A DNA stretch of 64,000 bases from Cephalopachus bancanus (GCA_027257055.1 JAPVLO010000971.1:124001-188000), one strand, 5' to 3'; shown: positions 29,131 to 40,338, counted from the stretch's first letter. Translations and numbers: made by a program. Notes: generated from the sequence alone by a model not told the origin.

Positions 29131-29412
29131 AACAAAAAAACCATAATACCATTTATAAACAATCTAAGGAAAATGAAATACTTAGGCATACTCTTAACAA
29201 AATATGTACAAGATGTGTACAAGATGCTGATGAAAGAAATAAAAAAAGATGTAAATAAATAAATGAAGAGGCACGTTGTACTCATGGATTAGAAGGCTCA
29301 ACATAGTAAAGACGTCAGTTCTCTCCGAATGGTTCTAGGGGAATAATGCAATTTCTATAACAATCTCAGTAAGGTTATTTGTAGACACAGGACAAGTTTA
29401 TTTAAAAATGTG

Positions 29413-29720
29413 TATTGGCCAGGTATGGTGGCTCACACCAGTCATCCCAGCACTCTGGGAGTGGAGGTAAGAGGATTGCCTGAGCCCAGGGGTTTGAGAC
29501 CAGCTCAGGCAGCTTGGTGAGACCTCCTTTCTAAAATAAATAAGAAAAATTAGCCGGGTGTGGTGGTGCTTGCTTGTAGCTCCAGCTACTTGGAAGGTAG
29601 AGGTGGAAGGATAGCCTGAGCCCAGCAGGTCGAGGCTGCGGTGGCTGTGAGCCTGCCACTGCACTCCAGCCTGGGCAACAGAGTGAGATTCCGACTCAAA
29701 AATCAAACAAACAAACAAGT
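29413..29720 (+). repeat. Alu SINE
   Basis: 'ggccaggtatggtggctcacaccagtcatcccagc' to 'gcaacagagtgagattccgactcaaaaatcaaacaaac'. Confidence 0.93.
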
Positions 29721-29734
29721 AAATAAAGTGAATA

Positions 29735-29897
29735 TGAGCACACTGGTGCATGCCTAGTCTCAGCTACTTGAGAGGCTCAGGTGGGAGGATTGCTTGAGGT
29801 CAGGAGTTTAAGGCTACAATGTGCTATGATCATGCCTGTTAATAGCCACTGCACTCTAACCTGGGCAACATAGCAAGACCCTGCCTCTTAAAAAATG
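29735..29897 (+). repeat. Alu right-arm monomer
   Basis: 'actggtgcatgcctagtctcagctacttgagaggctcagg' to 'gggcaacatagcaagaccctgcctc'. No left arm, unless the neighbouring Alu displaced it. Confidence 0.8.
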
Positions 29898-30726
29898 TAC
29901 ATGGAAAGACAAAATCCCTAAAATAGCTAAAACAATCTTGACAAAGAATAAAGTGGGAAGAATCCCTCTATGTGATACTAAGGCTGACTATTTAACACAG
30001 TAATCATGACAGTGTGGTGAACACAGAAATGTAGATCAATGAGTAGAATAGAGAACCCAGAAATAGACCGATGCAAATATTCTCAGCCTTTTTTTTTTTT
30101 TTTTTTGACAAAAGTGCAAAAGCAATTCAATGGAGAAAGGATAACTTTTTCAAAAAATGGTGTTGGAACAATTGGACATCCTTAGGGAAAAAAATGAACT
30201 GTGTACAAAAATTAACTCAAAATGAATCATGAAATTAAATGTAAGATATAACATTTTAAAACTTTTAGAAAGAAAATAGGAGAAAATCTTTGGATTCTAG
30301 GGCTAGGCAAAGAGTTATTAGAACTGAGGAAAAATGAACAAATTCTCTTTCATCAAAATAAAAAAATTTTGTTCTGCAAAAGCCCATGTGAATAGGATAA
30401 AAAGACAAGCCATGGTCTGGGAGAAAATATTTGCAAACCACATATTCCACAAAGGAATTTTAAGGCTCAACAGTTAAGGAAAAAAAAAATAGGCAAAAGG
30501 CATGAACAGACATTTCCCAATAGCAAATAAACACATTAAAGGATGTTCAATATAGTCATCAGAGAAATGCAAATTCAAACCACAATGAGATAATACCTAT
30601 CAGAATGGCAAAAATGAGTAGTGACAACACTAGATGCTGACAAGGATGGGGAGAAACTGGGTCAGTGAGAGATGGCTGATGGGACTGTATAAAGATATAG
30701 CCATTCTGGAAAATATTCAGCAGTTT

Positions 30727-31032
30727 CTTTTTTTTTCTTCTTCTTTTTTTTGAGTAGGAGTCTCACTCTGCTGCCCAGGCTGGAGTGCAGTGGCATGCTC
30801 ATGGCCACCGCAGCCTTGACCTGCTGGGCTCCGGCGGTCCTTCCACCTCAGTCTTCCAAGTAGCCGGAACTACAGGCGCGCACTACCACGCCCGGCTAAT
30901 TTTTGATTTATTGTAGAGACAGGGTCTTGCCAAGTTGCCCAGGCGGGTCTCGAACCCACAGGCTCAGGCAATCCTCTCACCTCAGCCTCCCAAAGCGCGG
31001 GATTACTGACTGAGCCACTGAACCTGGCCTAC
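30727..31032 (-). repeat. Alu SINE in antisense, derived subfamily
   Basis: T-rich start then gagtaggagtctcactctgctgcccagg, to 'gattactgactgagccactgaacctggcc'. CAGTTTCTT flanks both sides inside the L1. Confidence 0.94.
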
Positions 31033-31344
31033 AGTTTCTTACAAAATTAAACAAGTAACTATCATATGATCTAGCAATTGTACCCCTGGGCATTCATCCC
31101 AGAGAAATGAAAACTTATGTTCATACAAGAACTTGTATGTGAATAATGCTCACAGCAACTTTATTCATAATAACTAAGAACTGGAACTAGCTCAGGTGTC
31201 CTTCAACGGGTCACTGCTTAAGCAAACTCTGGTATCAGTTTTGGGCTTTCCTCTAGTAATTTTCCAACTAGTAATTTTCATTACCAAAAATGATTTGCTT
31301 TCTCTATTTTTTAAATAAGTTTTTCCTAGCTTTAAAAATACATT

Positions 31345-31642
31345 TGGCTCGGTGCCGTGGCTCATGCCTGTAATCCTAGCATTTTGGAAGGCTGAGGTGG
31401 GAGAATCGCTTGAGCCCAGGGGCTTAAGACCAGCCTGGGCAGCATAGCAAGACCCTATCTCTACAAAAAAATAAAAAAATTAGCCATTCATGGTGGCGTG
31501 CATCTGTAGTCCCAGCTACTCGGGAGGCTAGATGGAAGGATTGCCTGAGCCCAAGAGGTCAAGGCTGTGGTAAGCAGGAACCACGCCACTGCTCTCCAAC
31601 TTGGGCGATGGAGTGAGGCCCTGTCTCAAAAAAAAAAAAAAA
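31345..31642 (+). repeat. Alu SINE
   Basis: 'ggctcggtgccgtggctcatgcctgtaatcc' to 'gcgatggagtgaggccctgtctc' plus A-tail. Confidence 0.93.
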
Positions 31643-32129
31643 TTAAATTTCATCAGTAAAACAGAACATTGTGAACAGTATCATCAGAAGCTTCTCTTGG
31701 GATCTGAAATGTCTCTCTCTGGAGCTGGGAAGTGGCATCGTGTATTTCCCTGACATGTTTTTTGCCCTTGTAAAATAGCATCCTCTGGGTGGAAGCTGGT
31801 CTTCAGGTGAACAAAGACACTACAGCACTCCAGTAATTTCAGGTTATGGCTGCCTAGGAACGACTTGTGCTTTCTGGTTTCGCTGGAACACGGCTGACTT
31901 CACAGGGCTTGCTTGTTGTGACTAACGCAGCAGCTGCAGGAACAGCCTTCTGGAAAGACAAAACCAGCATCATTTGTCTCACCTTCCACTGAGTGCTTGA
32001 AGCTTCCATTTCCTCATTAGGAAAATTCCTTTAACCTCAAAGAGCTATTGTGAAGAGTGAAAAGCAGAAATAGCTGTGAAGCACTTTGCCCGAGCCAAGG
32101 AAATGTGTCACCACTTGAGTCTAAGTAGG
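31643..32129. other. intergenic stretch with an antisense MIR
   Basis: 'ccatttcctcattaggaaaattcctttaacctcaaagagctattgtgaagagtgaaa' at 32005-32065 resembles antisense MIR. Otherwise unassigned. Confidence 0.5.
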
Positions 32130-32215
32130 ACTGGCCTCAGCTGTGAGTAACATAAACCCCCAAATACCAGTGGCCTCAACAAGGTAAAAGTTTAATTCTC
32201 TCTCATAATAAAGTC

Positions 32216-32997
32216 CAGGAGTGTGACAACATGGATGAAACTGGAGGACAGTATGTAAGTGAAATGAGCCAGACGCAGAGGACAAATACTGTATGATCTC
32301 ACTGATATGTGGGATCTAAAAGAAACACATCAGAAGCAGAGAGCGGAATGGTGGTGACCAGAGGCTGGGGGAGGGGAGTTGGGGAGATGGTCACAGGGCA
32401 CAACATTTGTATAAGTTCAAGAGATCTGGCCAGGCACGGTGGCTCATGCCTATAATCCCAGCACTTTGGGAGGACGAGGTGAGAGAATTGCCTGAGCCCA
32501 GGAGTTCGAGACCAGCCTGGGCAACTTGGTGAGACCTCGTCTCTATGATATATCAAAAAATTAGCCAGGCTTGGTGGTGCTCGCCTGTGGTTGCAGCTAC
32601 TTAGAAGGCTGAGAGGTGGAAAGATCACCTGAGCCCAGCAGGTTGAGACTGCGGTGGCTGGGAGCGTGCCACTGCACTCCAGTCTGGGCAAGAGTGAGAC
32701 TCCTACTAAAAAAAAAAAAAATCTAGTGTTTAACACGGTGCTAACAGTTAATAACAACATATTGCTATGTAACAAACCTCCACATGTACCCCCTGAATTT
32801 AAAATAAAAAAAGTATACTTGCAAAGTCCTAACAGAGTGGATTTTAAAATGCTCTCACCATAAAAACAATGATCAATACGTGAGGTAATGGGTATATTAA
32901 TTAGCTTGATTTGGCTATTCCACAATGTATACATATATCAAAACATCATATTGTACACCATAAGCATATATACTTTTTCTTGATTAAAAATAAATAA
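32216..32997 (+). mobile_element. L1 LINE 3' end, relatively young type
   Basis: 'acaacatggatgaaactggaggacagtatgtaagtgaaatgagccagacgcagag', 'ctgtatgatctcactgatatgtgggatc', then after the Alu 'gagtggattttaaaatgctctcacc', 'ttaattagcttgatttggctattccacaatgtatacatatatcaaaacatcatattgtacacca' and an A-rich end. Matches L1MA/L1PB-type 3'UTRs. Confidence 0.85.
32427..32722 (+). repeat. Alu SINE
   Basis: 'tggccaggcacggtggctcatgcctataatcccagc' to 'gggcaagagtgagactcctact' plus A13. Splits the L1 3'UTR; GATCT/AATCT flanks. Confidence 0.94.
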
Positions 32998-32999
32998 CT

Positions 33000-33330
33000 A
33001 AGGCTGGGTGTAATGTCTCATGCCTGTAATCCCAGCACTTTGGGAGACCGAGGTAAGAGGATTGCCTGAGCCCAGGGGTTCAAGACCAGCCTGGGCAACT
33101 TGGCAAGACCTCATCTGGACAATAAACCAAAAAAAAAAAAAAAAAATTAGCCAAGCATGGTGACGCGCACCCGTAGTTTCGGCTACTTGGAAGGCTGAGG
33201 TGGAAGGATCACCTGAGCCCAGCAGGTCAACGCTGGGGTGGCTGTGAGCATGCCACTGCACTCCAGCCTGTGCCACAGAGTGAGACTCCAATCAAAAAGA
33301 TAAAAAATAAAAATAAATAAAATAAATAAC
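33000..33330 (+). repeat. Alu SINE
   Basis: 'aggctgggtgtaatgtctcatgcc' to 'gtgccacagagtgagactccaatc'. The A-rich middle linker has grown to about 18 A. Confidence 0.93.
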
Positions 33331-33331
33331 T

Positions 33332-33600
33332 AAGTCTGGGTGTGGTGGCTCATGCCTGTAACCTCAGCACTTTGGGAGGCCATGACAGGAGGATTGCTTG
33401 AGCCCAGGAGTTCAAGACCAGCCTGGGCAACAAAGCAGGATCTCATCTTTACAAAAAATTTAAAAAGTAGCCAGGTGTGGTGGTGCGTACCTATAGTCCC
33501 AACTATTCAGGAGGCTGAGGTGGAGGCTGCAGTGAGCCGTGATTGTGCCACTGCACTCCAACCTGGGTATCAGAGTGAGACTCTGACTAAAAACAACGAA
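33332..33600 (+). repeat. Alu SINE (older), right arm shortened
   Basis: 'gtctgggtgtggtggctcatgcctgtaacctcagc' to 'gggtatcagagtgagactctgac'. About 40 bases of the right arm are absent before 'gaggctgcagtgagccg'. Confidence 0.92.
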
Positions 33601-33869
<269 letters not shown>

Positions 33870-34215
33870 TCAGATGGAGGATGTCTGGAGCCTGTGTGGC
33901 CGCTTTGCTCACAGAGCTCTTAAGGACCCAGATTCCTCATATATTGTTGTTCCATTGTGTGTGGTTTCTAGGCTCACAGTCGTCTCATAATCCAAAAGTG
34001 TTGCCAGAACACCAGCCAACACACCCACATTCTAGCCAAAAGGAGAGAGGAAGGGCGCAAAGAAGATTATGTCTTCTTCTATTAAGATTACTCTGTAAGT
34101 TGCACATACTCCTCTGCTCACATCCTATTGGCCAAACCTTAGTCATGTGACCAAGTCAAACTGCAAGGAGGCTAGGAAATGTAATTTGTATCCTATTTGG
34201 TCATGCACCCAGATA

Positions 34216-34840
34216 AATAATGAGAGTTCTGTTACTATAGGGAAAAGGAAATTATAGGAAAAAGGGAGATTGCCATGACTTGGCACCCTAGGACAGTAGA
34301 GGCCCATTCTGTCACTTCCACGCTTCCACTGGTGACCTATGGGAAGATTGTACCCTCTGCCAACAGACTTTGATCACGGCAACAAAAAGATGCACAAGTG
34401 TGCTTTCACATCAAGCCAAGCCAACCTTCTCTGGTCTCATCTGGCTTACAAGTCAACCCCTCCTTTCCCGCCGCTTGGGAGAGCTCGCCCTTTGCAAACT
34501 CTGGCTGGGCTCTGGCTGTGCTGATTGAATCCAGTCATGCCCTGGGCCCTCGGGATGCTCGCCGGGTCTTGCTTGGCGTGAGTGTGGGTGAAAGCAAGGG
34601 CTCAGCCTGCCACCGTCAGGGCTCTGCTCTCTGCTCTAGCCTGGCTCCCGGCCTGCAGCAGCCCTCTTTGACCTCCCCCCAGGTCCCAGCAGGGAAGGAG
34701 TGCTCTCACCGCCACGACTTCCCCCATTCCTATGACCCCCTCCGGTCCCGCATGGGGACAGCAAGCAATTTCTGAAAACATACAGGGGCCGGGAGCTGGC
34801 TTTTCTTCTCTCTAGAACTTGGTGGCTCAGTATCTACCTC
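34216..34840. other. intergenic stretch without recognised elements
   Basis: No gene. Somewhat GC-rich from 34440 to 34780. Confidence 0.4.
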
Positions 34841-34844
34841 AAAC

Positions 34845-35025
34845 ATTCCCATGTGAGAAATCAAGTGACTTTGAGATAAAACGACTTAACCTCCTCAGGG
34901 CTCAGTTTCTGCATCTATAGATTGGGCAGGTTGATACCTCCCTCCCTCCAGGATTGTTTTGAAGACTAAACGGTGTCACTGTGACTTTACCTGGCACACA
35001 GTAGGTGTCACTTAACAAACGTGGG
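34845..35025 (-). repeat. MIR SINE in antisense
   Basis: 'gacttaacctcctcagggctcagtttctgcatctatagattgggcaggttgatacctcc...ctggcacacagtaggtgtcacttaaca' is antisense MIR. Confidence 0.85.
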
Positions 35026-35384
35026 CTTCTTTCCTCCTATAACCACCCACCCACAGCACACAGGCTGGATATATTTTCTTAAGGCAGACCTAGCAAGTTT
35101 CTATCACAGCAGGGGGACTTTTCCATGGGGTTACTGTGTCATAGCCGATTCTCCCTCTGCCCATGGGTACGTGCAAGAAAGGCCCCAGATAAGCCTGCTT
35201 CTCAACAGTCTGTTGTGAAAGGTGGTGAAAACCGAAGGGACTGTTCCAGACCAAAGAGGCATGACAACTAAGTGCACGTGGCTCTGAGCTGGAAGAAACC
35301 TTGCTATAAAGGGCAGTATCAGAGCAGTCAGGGAAATTTGAAAATGGGCTTGATACGAGTATTGTGTTAAAGTAGAATTCTCTT
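35026..35384. other. intergenic stretch without recognised elements
   Basis: Nothing supported. Confidence 0.4.
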
Positions 35385-35686
35385 TTTCTTTTCTTTTCTT
35401 TTTTAAGTCGCGGTCTCTGTTGCCCAGGCTGGAGTGCAGTGGCACAATCATGGCTACCGCAGCCTCAGCCTTCTGGGCTCAGGCGATCCTTCCACCTCAG
35501 CCTCCTGAGTAGCTGGGAGCACAGGCACATGCCTGGCCATTTTTAATTAAAAAAAATTTTTTTTCTGTAGAGATGAGGTCTTACTATGGTGCCCAGGCTG
35601 GTCTCGAATTCCTGGGCTCAAGCAGTCCTCTCGCCTCGACCTCCCAAAGTGCTGAGATTACAGGTGTGAGCCACCACACCCGGCCA
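35385..35686 (-). repeat. Alu SINE in antisense (older)
   Basis: 'tttttaagtcgcggtctctgttgcccaggctgg' to 'gattacaggtgtgagccaccacacccggcc'. Confidence 0.93.
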
Positions 35687-35899
35687 AATTTTCAGAAGTT
35701 TATCATTGCATTGTGCTTATGTCAGAAAATGTCCTTGTTCTTAGGATATACATGCTGAAGTATTTAAGAGTGAGGTATCATGATGTGTGCAACTTCTTGT
35801 CAATTGGTTCAGCAAAAACGAATTATATACATAGACATCTAGAGAAAATATGGCAAATTGTGAATAATAAGGGGATCTAGGAGAAGAGCTCATTAGGGC

Positions 35900-36172
35900 T
35901 CTTTTTCTTTTGTTTTTTTTTTTTGAGTTGGAGTCTCACTGTCTCCCAGGCTCAGGTGATCCTTCCACCTCAGTCTTCCAGGGAGCTGGAGCTACACATG
36001 CACCACCATGTCTGGCTAATTTGTTTTTGATTTATTGTAGAGACAAGATCTCGTCCAGTTGCCCAGGCTGGTCTCGAACCCCTGGGCTTAGGCAATCCTC
36101 TCGCCTCGGCCTCCCAAAGTGCTGAGATTACAGGTGTGAGCCACCACACCCGGCCCATCAGCCACCACACCC
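35900..36172 (-). repeat. Alu SINE in antisense, internal deletion and end duplication
   Basis: T-tract and 'gagttggagtctcactgtctcccaggctcaggtgatcc' lack about 60 bases of the right arm. The 5' end 'gccaccacacccggcc' occurs twice in a row (36139-36154, 36160-36175). Confidence 0.9.
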
Positions 36173-36179
36173 GGCCTAT

Positions 36180-37095
36180 TACTCATTGTAACAGTCTCAC
36201 AACCTCTATGTGGATTAAACATTTTTTCAAAGTAAGTTTAATTGTTTTAAAATGAAGAGATATAAGAAAACTTATTTTTAAAGATTGCACATGCTCTGGG
36301 GTAGTTCACACCAGGATGAGCACTTTTTAGTAGGGGGATGGTGATGTTTCAGCATCTCAGGCTAGTGCAAGATACCAGTTTATGTCCAGGCAGCCTTCTC
36401 CCTTGGAATACGAGGCGGTGTCTGGCTGGGCAGAGGTGCTTGGGGTGGCAGGGGCACGGGGGCAATCAGTAGACAAAGAGCTGGGGAGGAGGACCTGGCC
36501 TAGGGTCCCAGAGGAAGCCACAGAGAGTCTGGTGCCAGGGCCAGAGGGGAGGATCAGAGAGGTTGGGGGCCTTGGGTTACCCTGTTCCTGACAAACACTC
36601 AAACTTTTCCCTGTTCTGGTTCACGAATTAGCTGTCCACTTCTGGATTCTTTGCAGGGGAAAGGTCAAGCTCAAAACCACAGACAAAGCCAGGGTAGCGG
36701 TGGGAAGGAAATCACTCCTGTCAGCATCAGGTGCCTTTGCTTATTCTTCACCCACTAAACATTTATGAAGAGCTTCCTCTGTGCTGGGCACAGAGCGGGG
36801 TCCTGGGGGTTTAATCATAAGACACAGGGGTTTCATATGGAGATGCAGTGCCCATTGGCGAAGACAGGAGGGGCTTGCGCCCAGGGGAGTCAGAGTAGGC
36901 TTCGGAGAGGAAATGGTGCTTGAAGTGAGCAGGGGCCCTGGCTGGACAAGGAGGAAGGGCCTTCCCAGCTGAGGGAACAGCATGTGCAAAGCCAGAGAAC
37001 CGCGGCCCGTGGTAGGCAAAGACAAGGTGGTTGAGGCCGTGGGTGCGTGGTGGGGGATGATGGGAAATGAAGCTGAAGCGTAAGCAGAAGACTGG
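36180..37095. other. intergenic stretch, one weak L2 fragment
   Basis: 'actaaacatttatgaagagcttcctctgtgctgggcacagagcggggtcctgg' (36755-36810) resembles L2. Otherwise unassigned, GC-rich around 36400-37000. Confidence 0.45.
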
Positions 37096-37099
37096 AAAC

Positions 37100-37330
37100 A
37101 TTTAATGAGCACTTAACTATGTCCCTGTACTGTGTTAAGTACTTTATATTGTCTGGCTGAATTTCCGCAGTGACACTATGAAGCAGATGTTATTATTATC
37201 CCCATTTTACAGATTAGTCAATTGAGAAGCAGAGATGCTAGGCACATTGAGGAAGACTGCCTAACAAGGACCCAGTAGGACTGGGACTTGAACTAAGTCT
37301 GTTGGATCTCGGGACCTAGCCTCTTAAACA
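37100..37330 (+). repeat. MIR SINE
   Basis: 'taatgagcacttaactatgtccctgtactgtgttaagtactttata...attatccccattttacagattagtcaattgagaagcagag...gggacttgaactaagtctg' is a nearly full MIR. Confidence 0.87.
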
Positions 37331-37339
37331 ATAAGACAT

Positions 37340-37630
37340 TGGCCGGGCTCGGTGGCTCAGCCTGTAATCCCAGCACTTTGGGAGCCGAGGCGACTGGAGT
37401 GCCTGAGCCCGCGGGTTCAAGACCAGCCCGGGCAACTTGGCGAGACCTCGTCTCTCCAACAAATCAAAAAATTAGCCAGGCGTGGTAGCGCGTGACCGTA
37501 GTTCCAGCTACTCGGAAGCCTGGGGTGGAAGGCTCGTCGAGCCCAGCAGGTCAGCGCTGGGGTGGCCATGAGTGTGTCACTGCACTCCAACCTGGGTGAC
37601 AGAGTGAGACTCCAACTAAAAAAAAAAAAG
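37340..37630 (+). repeat. Alu SINE, derived subfamily
   Basis: 'ggccgggctcggtggctcagcctgtaatccc' to 'gggtgacagagtgagactccaact' plus A10. Flank AATAAGACATT / CAAGAAAGACT is decayed. Confidence 0.95.
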
Positions 37631-37859
37631 CAAGAAAGACTGGTCCAGATAGAAGGATACATGATGACTGAGGACAATGTGTGTTACTGGACCGGAAAAA
37701 GGATATTAGTTGGGCAATTGGTAAAATTTGCATAATGTCTCCAAATTAGATAATAGTAATGTATCAGTGTTAATTTCTTGGTTTTCACCATTGTATTATC
37801 ACATAAAATGTTAACATTTAGGGAGTCTGAATATATATTTTAAAAGTCATCTATTAGGG
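37631..37859. other. AT-rich intergenic stretch, possibly LINE-derived
   Basis: 'ggacaatgtgtgttactggaccggaaaaaggatattagttgggcaattggtaaaatttgcataatgtc...gtatcagtgttaatttcttgg...gtattatca' resembles part of an old LINE 3' end. Not firm. Confidence 0.35.
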
Positions 37860-37990
37860 TAGCCCAAAGAATCCTGGGGTGAGCCTGGTCATCTCAGCTA
37901 CCTGGGAGGCTGAGACAGGAGGATCACTTGAACCCAGAAGTTTGAGGCCAGTCTGGGCAGCATAGTGAGACCCTGTCATTAAAAAACAAA
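37860..37990 (+). repeat. Alu right-arm monomer
   Basis: 'atctcagctacctgggaggctgagacaggaggatcacttgaacccagaag' to 'gcatagtgagaccctgtc' with an A/CAAA tail. Confidence 0.8.
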
Positions 37991-37995
37991 CAAAC

Positions 37996-38265
37996 AGCCG
38001 GCTCAGTGGCTCAGCCCGTAATCCCGCGCCTTTGGGAGGCTGAGGGGCGTGGATTGCCTGAGCCCGCGGGCTCGAGACCCGCCTGGGCAGCGAGACCTCA
38101 TCTCGACAATAAATCAAAAAATCAGCCGGGCGTGGTAGCGCGCGCCTGTACGGCAGGTCGAGGCTGCGGTGGCCGGGAGCGGCCACTGCACTCCAGTCTG
38201 GGCGACAGAGTGAGACTCCAACTCAAAAAAACAAAAACAAAAACAAAAAACAAACAAACAAAAAA
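37996..38265 (+). repeat. Alu SINE, derived subfamily, with a right-arm deletion
   Basis: 'gccggctcagtggctcagcccgtaatcccgcgcctttggg', box 'gcgggctcgagacccgc', then 'gcgcgcctgta' joins directly to 'cggcaggtcgaggctgcgg', skipping about 48 bases of the right arm. Tail of CAAAA units. Confidence 0.94.
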
Positions 38266-38685
38266 CCTGGGATGGACCAGATATTCAATAGTGGGAGAAA
38301 AAAAAGAAAACTCCAACTATTTTTTGGGGGGGTCCCTCTAAAGTCCCATGGTCAGTGCTGCTGGACACACAAGTCAGAATCTCTGTCACCTCTGTCCCAA
38401 CAGCCAGATGTCTCTATTGTCACATTGACCATAAAGCTCATCAGATACTTAACTTCCTCATGGTGCTTTCTTCAGATACCAGGTGCCATAGGAGGCAGAA
38501 CCTAGATAACACGCATGTGCCTGCTGTCAGCTGCGAGGGAAACCGAGAAAAAGGGCTTATGGCATCTACTTTGGGGAGATTTACTTATCATGTAGGAAAT
38601 TTCAAATTTCAGAGATTATTTGAAAGATGCCAGGCCCATTCTGTGGCTTACCTCTTCAGCTTCTTAATCATGTCTTTTGACACAT

Positions 38686-38706
38686 AGATCTTAATCCTTA
38701 AGATCT
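38686..38706. repeat. short palindrome, 9-bp arms and 3-base loop
   Basis: AGATCTTAA (38686-38694) and TTAAGATCT (38698-38706) around TCC. Confidence 0.95.
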
Positions 38707-38721
38707 TAAATGTAATAGTCC

Positions 38722-38783
38722 AATGAAACAGGACACAAAAAACATAATCTCTGTGGTTTGTGCTTTTTGTGTCCTGTTTCATT
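38722..38783. repeat. inverted repeat with 20-bp perfect arms
   Basis: 38722-38741 is the exact reverse complement of 38764-38783. After one A/C mismatch the pairing resumes for five more pairs (one G-T), leaving a 10-base loop at 38748-38757. Confidence 0.97.
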
Positions 38784-39629
38784 TAGCTTGGAAATGATAC
38801 ACTCTTTTATTTGGGGTTTTAATGGTTGCTCTAAATTTGCATCCTTCTTTCAAAAGTCTAATATTATTTAATGTTGATCTCTTCTCCCTTGACGGTGTAC
38901 AGACCATAGACATATTATTAACTCTACTGACCTCCTTCCCAGCTTACCTGTCAGAGTTATCGCGTATATTAATCCTATGAATATTTAAAACCCAACAAGA
39001 CATTATTGCTATTTGTTTATACAGATGTGTCCATCTATCTACTGATTTTTCACCTCACATCCCTAATTAGTCTTTGCTGTTTGTCAGACATTGTGTCTGC
39101 TAAATTCTTTGAGGCCTGGGTTGATGCTAACGTCCTCCAGATATGAATGCCGTTTTCTTCTGCAATTCTTCTGGACACAAGCAATCTGGGATCGCCTCAG
39201 ACAAATGTCAGGGCTTGAGAAGATTTGAAACTTAGCACTCGCTGGGGGGGCCTTTCTGTTTCAGGTTCGCTTTTCCTTCTAGGAGGTACATTTTCAGGGT
39301 CCCCACTGAAAGTGAGGGAGCACACTAGCCCCTCACCCTAGCAGACACACCTGGACCCCAAGCCCTTCCCCCACCCCTGCAAAGCTGCTCGACCCGGAAT
39401 GGGCAATGCCATCTTGAGGAGAAGTGGCCCTAACTGTTCCTTCACTTGGTCATCGGTTTGCTCCCAGATCCTGGCCCAAAGTCTTGTTAGTTTGCCAACA
39501 TTTCCAAGCAGATGTTTTTAATATTTCAATCAGCTGTTGTAGTTGTCTTAAGTCTGAGCGTTGGTTCAAATTACATAGTGTGCTATTAGTGAAATGTAAG
39601 GGCCCTCATTAAGACTTTTGTCTTTATCT

Positions 39630-39722
39630 TATGAGACTGGTCTCGTTATGTCTCCTGGGCTCAAACAGTTTCCTGTCTTAGTCTTCCAAGCAGCTGGAAC
39701 TACAGGCATGAGCCACCAGGCT
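39630..39722 (-). repeat. partial Alu-like fragment in antisense
   Basis: 'gagactggtctcgttatgtctcctgggctc' to 'cagctggaactacaggcatgagccacc'. TTAAGACTTTT flanks both sides (about 39613 and 39730). Confidence 0.7.
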
Positions 39723-39764
39723 TGAATCTTAAGACTTTTCCCCTGCTCCTTCTCCTCCTCCTCC

Positions 39765-39968
39765 TCCTTTTTTCTTTTGAGTTGGAGTCTCACTCTTGTT
39801 GCCCAGGTTGGAGAGCAGTGGCACGCTCACGGCCACCGCAGCCTCAGCCTGCTGGGCTCAGGCGATCCTTCTGCCTCAGCCCTCCAAGTAACTGGAACTA
39901 CAGACGGAATCCTCTGGCTCCGGCCTCCCAGAGTGCTGGGATTACAGGCTGAGTCACTGAGCCCAGCC
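39765..39968 (-). repeat. Alu SINE in antisense with internal deletion
   Basis: 'gagttggagtctcactcttgttgcccaggttgg' to 'aactggaactacaga', then a jump to 'ctccggcctcccagagtgctggg'. About 85 bases of linker and left arm are missing. Confidence 0.92.
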
Positions 39969-40338
39969 TAAAAATCACTTTTAAAGGGGACAAAAAACGA
40001 GCAAAGGAATATACAGGCAATTCACAGAATAAATTGCAATGGCCTTTCTAGAAACTCACAAATAATCAAGACAATTCGAAGTTAAAGTATAAGCCGGGCT
40101 CGGTGGCTCAGCCTGTAATCCCGCGCCTCTGGGAGGCTGAGGTGAGCGGATTGCCTGAGCCCGCGGGTTCGAGACCCGCCTGGGCAGCGAGACCTCATCT
40201 CTACAATAAATCAAAAAATCAGCCGGGCGTGGTAGCCCATGCCTGTAATTCCGGCTCCTTGGAAGGCTGAGGCGGAAGGATCAGCACAGGTTACTTGATA
40301 AGGAATTAGCGTCTGGAATCTAAAAAGAACTAAAAATC
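39969..40338 (+). mobile_element. two L1 fragments in scrambled order around an Alu piece
   Basis: 39976-40090 ('aaaaaacgagcaaaggaatatacaggcaattcacagaataaattgcaatggcc') corresponds to L1 ORF2 sequence that normally lies downstream of 40283-40335 ('ggttacttgataaggaattagcgtctggaatctaaaaagaac'). The order is reversed here. Both pieces meet Alu sequence at a shared TAAAAATCACTTTT. Confidence 0.55.
40091..40281 (+). repeat. Alu SINE, derived subfamily, 3' truncated
   Basis: 'agccgggctcggtggctcagcctgtaatcccgcgcc', box 'gcgggttcgagacccgc', ending abruptly at 'gaggcggaaggatca' in the right arm. Confidence 0.92.

Larger units (their letters stand above)
27465..31225 (+). mobile_element. decayed L1 LINE, ORF2 region, with several insertions
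   Basis: Sense ORF2 landmarks in order: 'aagtgggatttatttcaggtatgcaaggctggtt', 'gccagttggtacagaaaaagcatttgacaaaatc', 'accagtggaagactgactgctttcccc', 'ctaaaatagctaaaacaatcttgacaaagaataa', 'gacaaaagtgcaaaagcaattcaatggagaaagg', 'aattcaaaccacaatgagataatacctatcagaatggc', 'gtacccctgggcattcatcccagagaaatg'. Stops and indels throughout, so no functional protein. Interrupted by an antisense L1 tail and several Alus. Confidence 0.88.
38266..39629. other. intergenic stretch with two hairpin-forming sequences
   Basis: No gene or named repeat recognised. Inverted repeats at 38686-38706 and 38722-38783 are listed separately. Confidence 0.45.
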
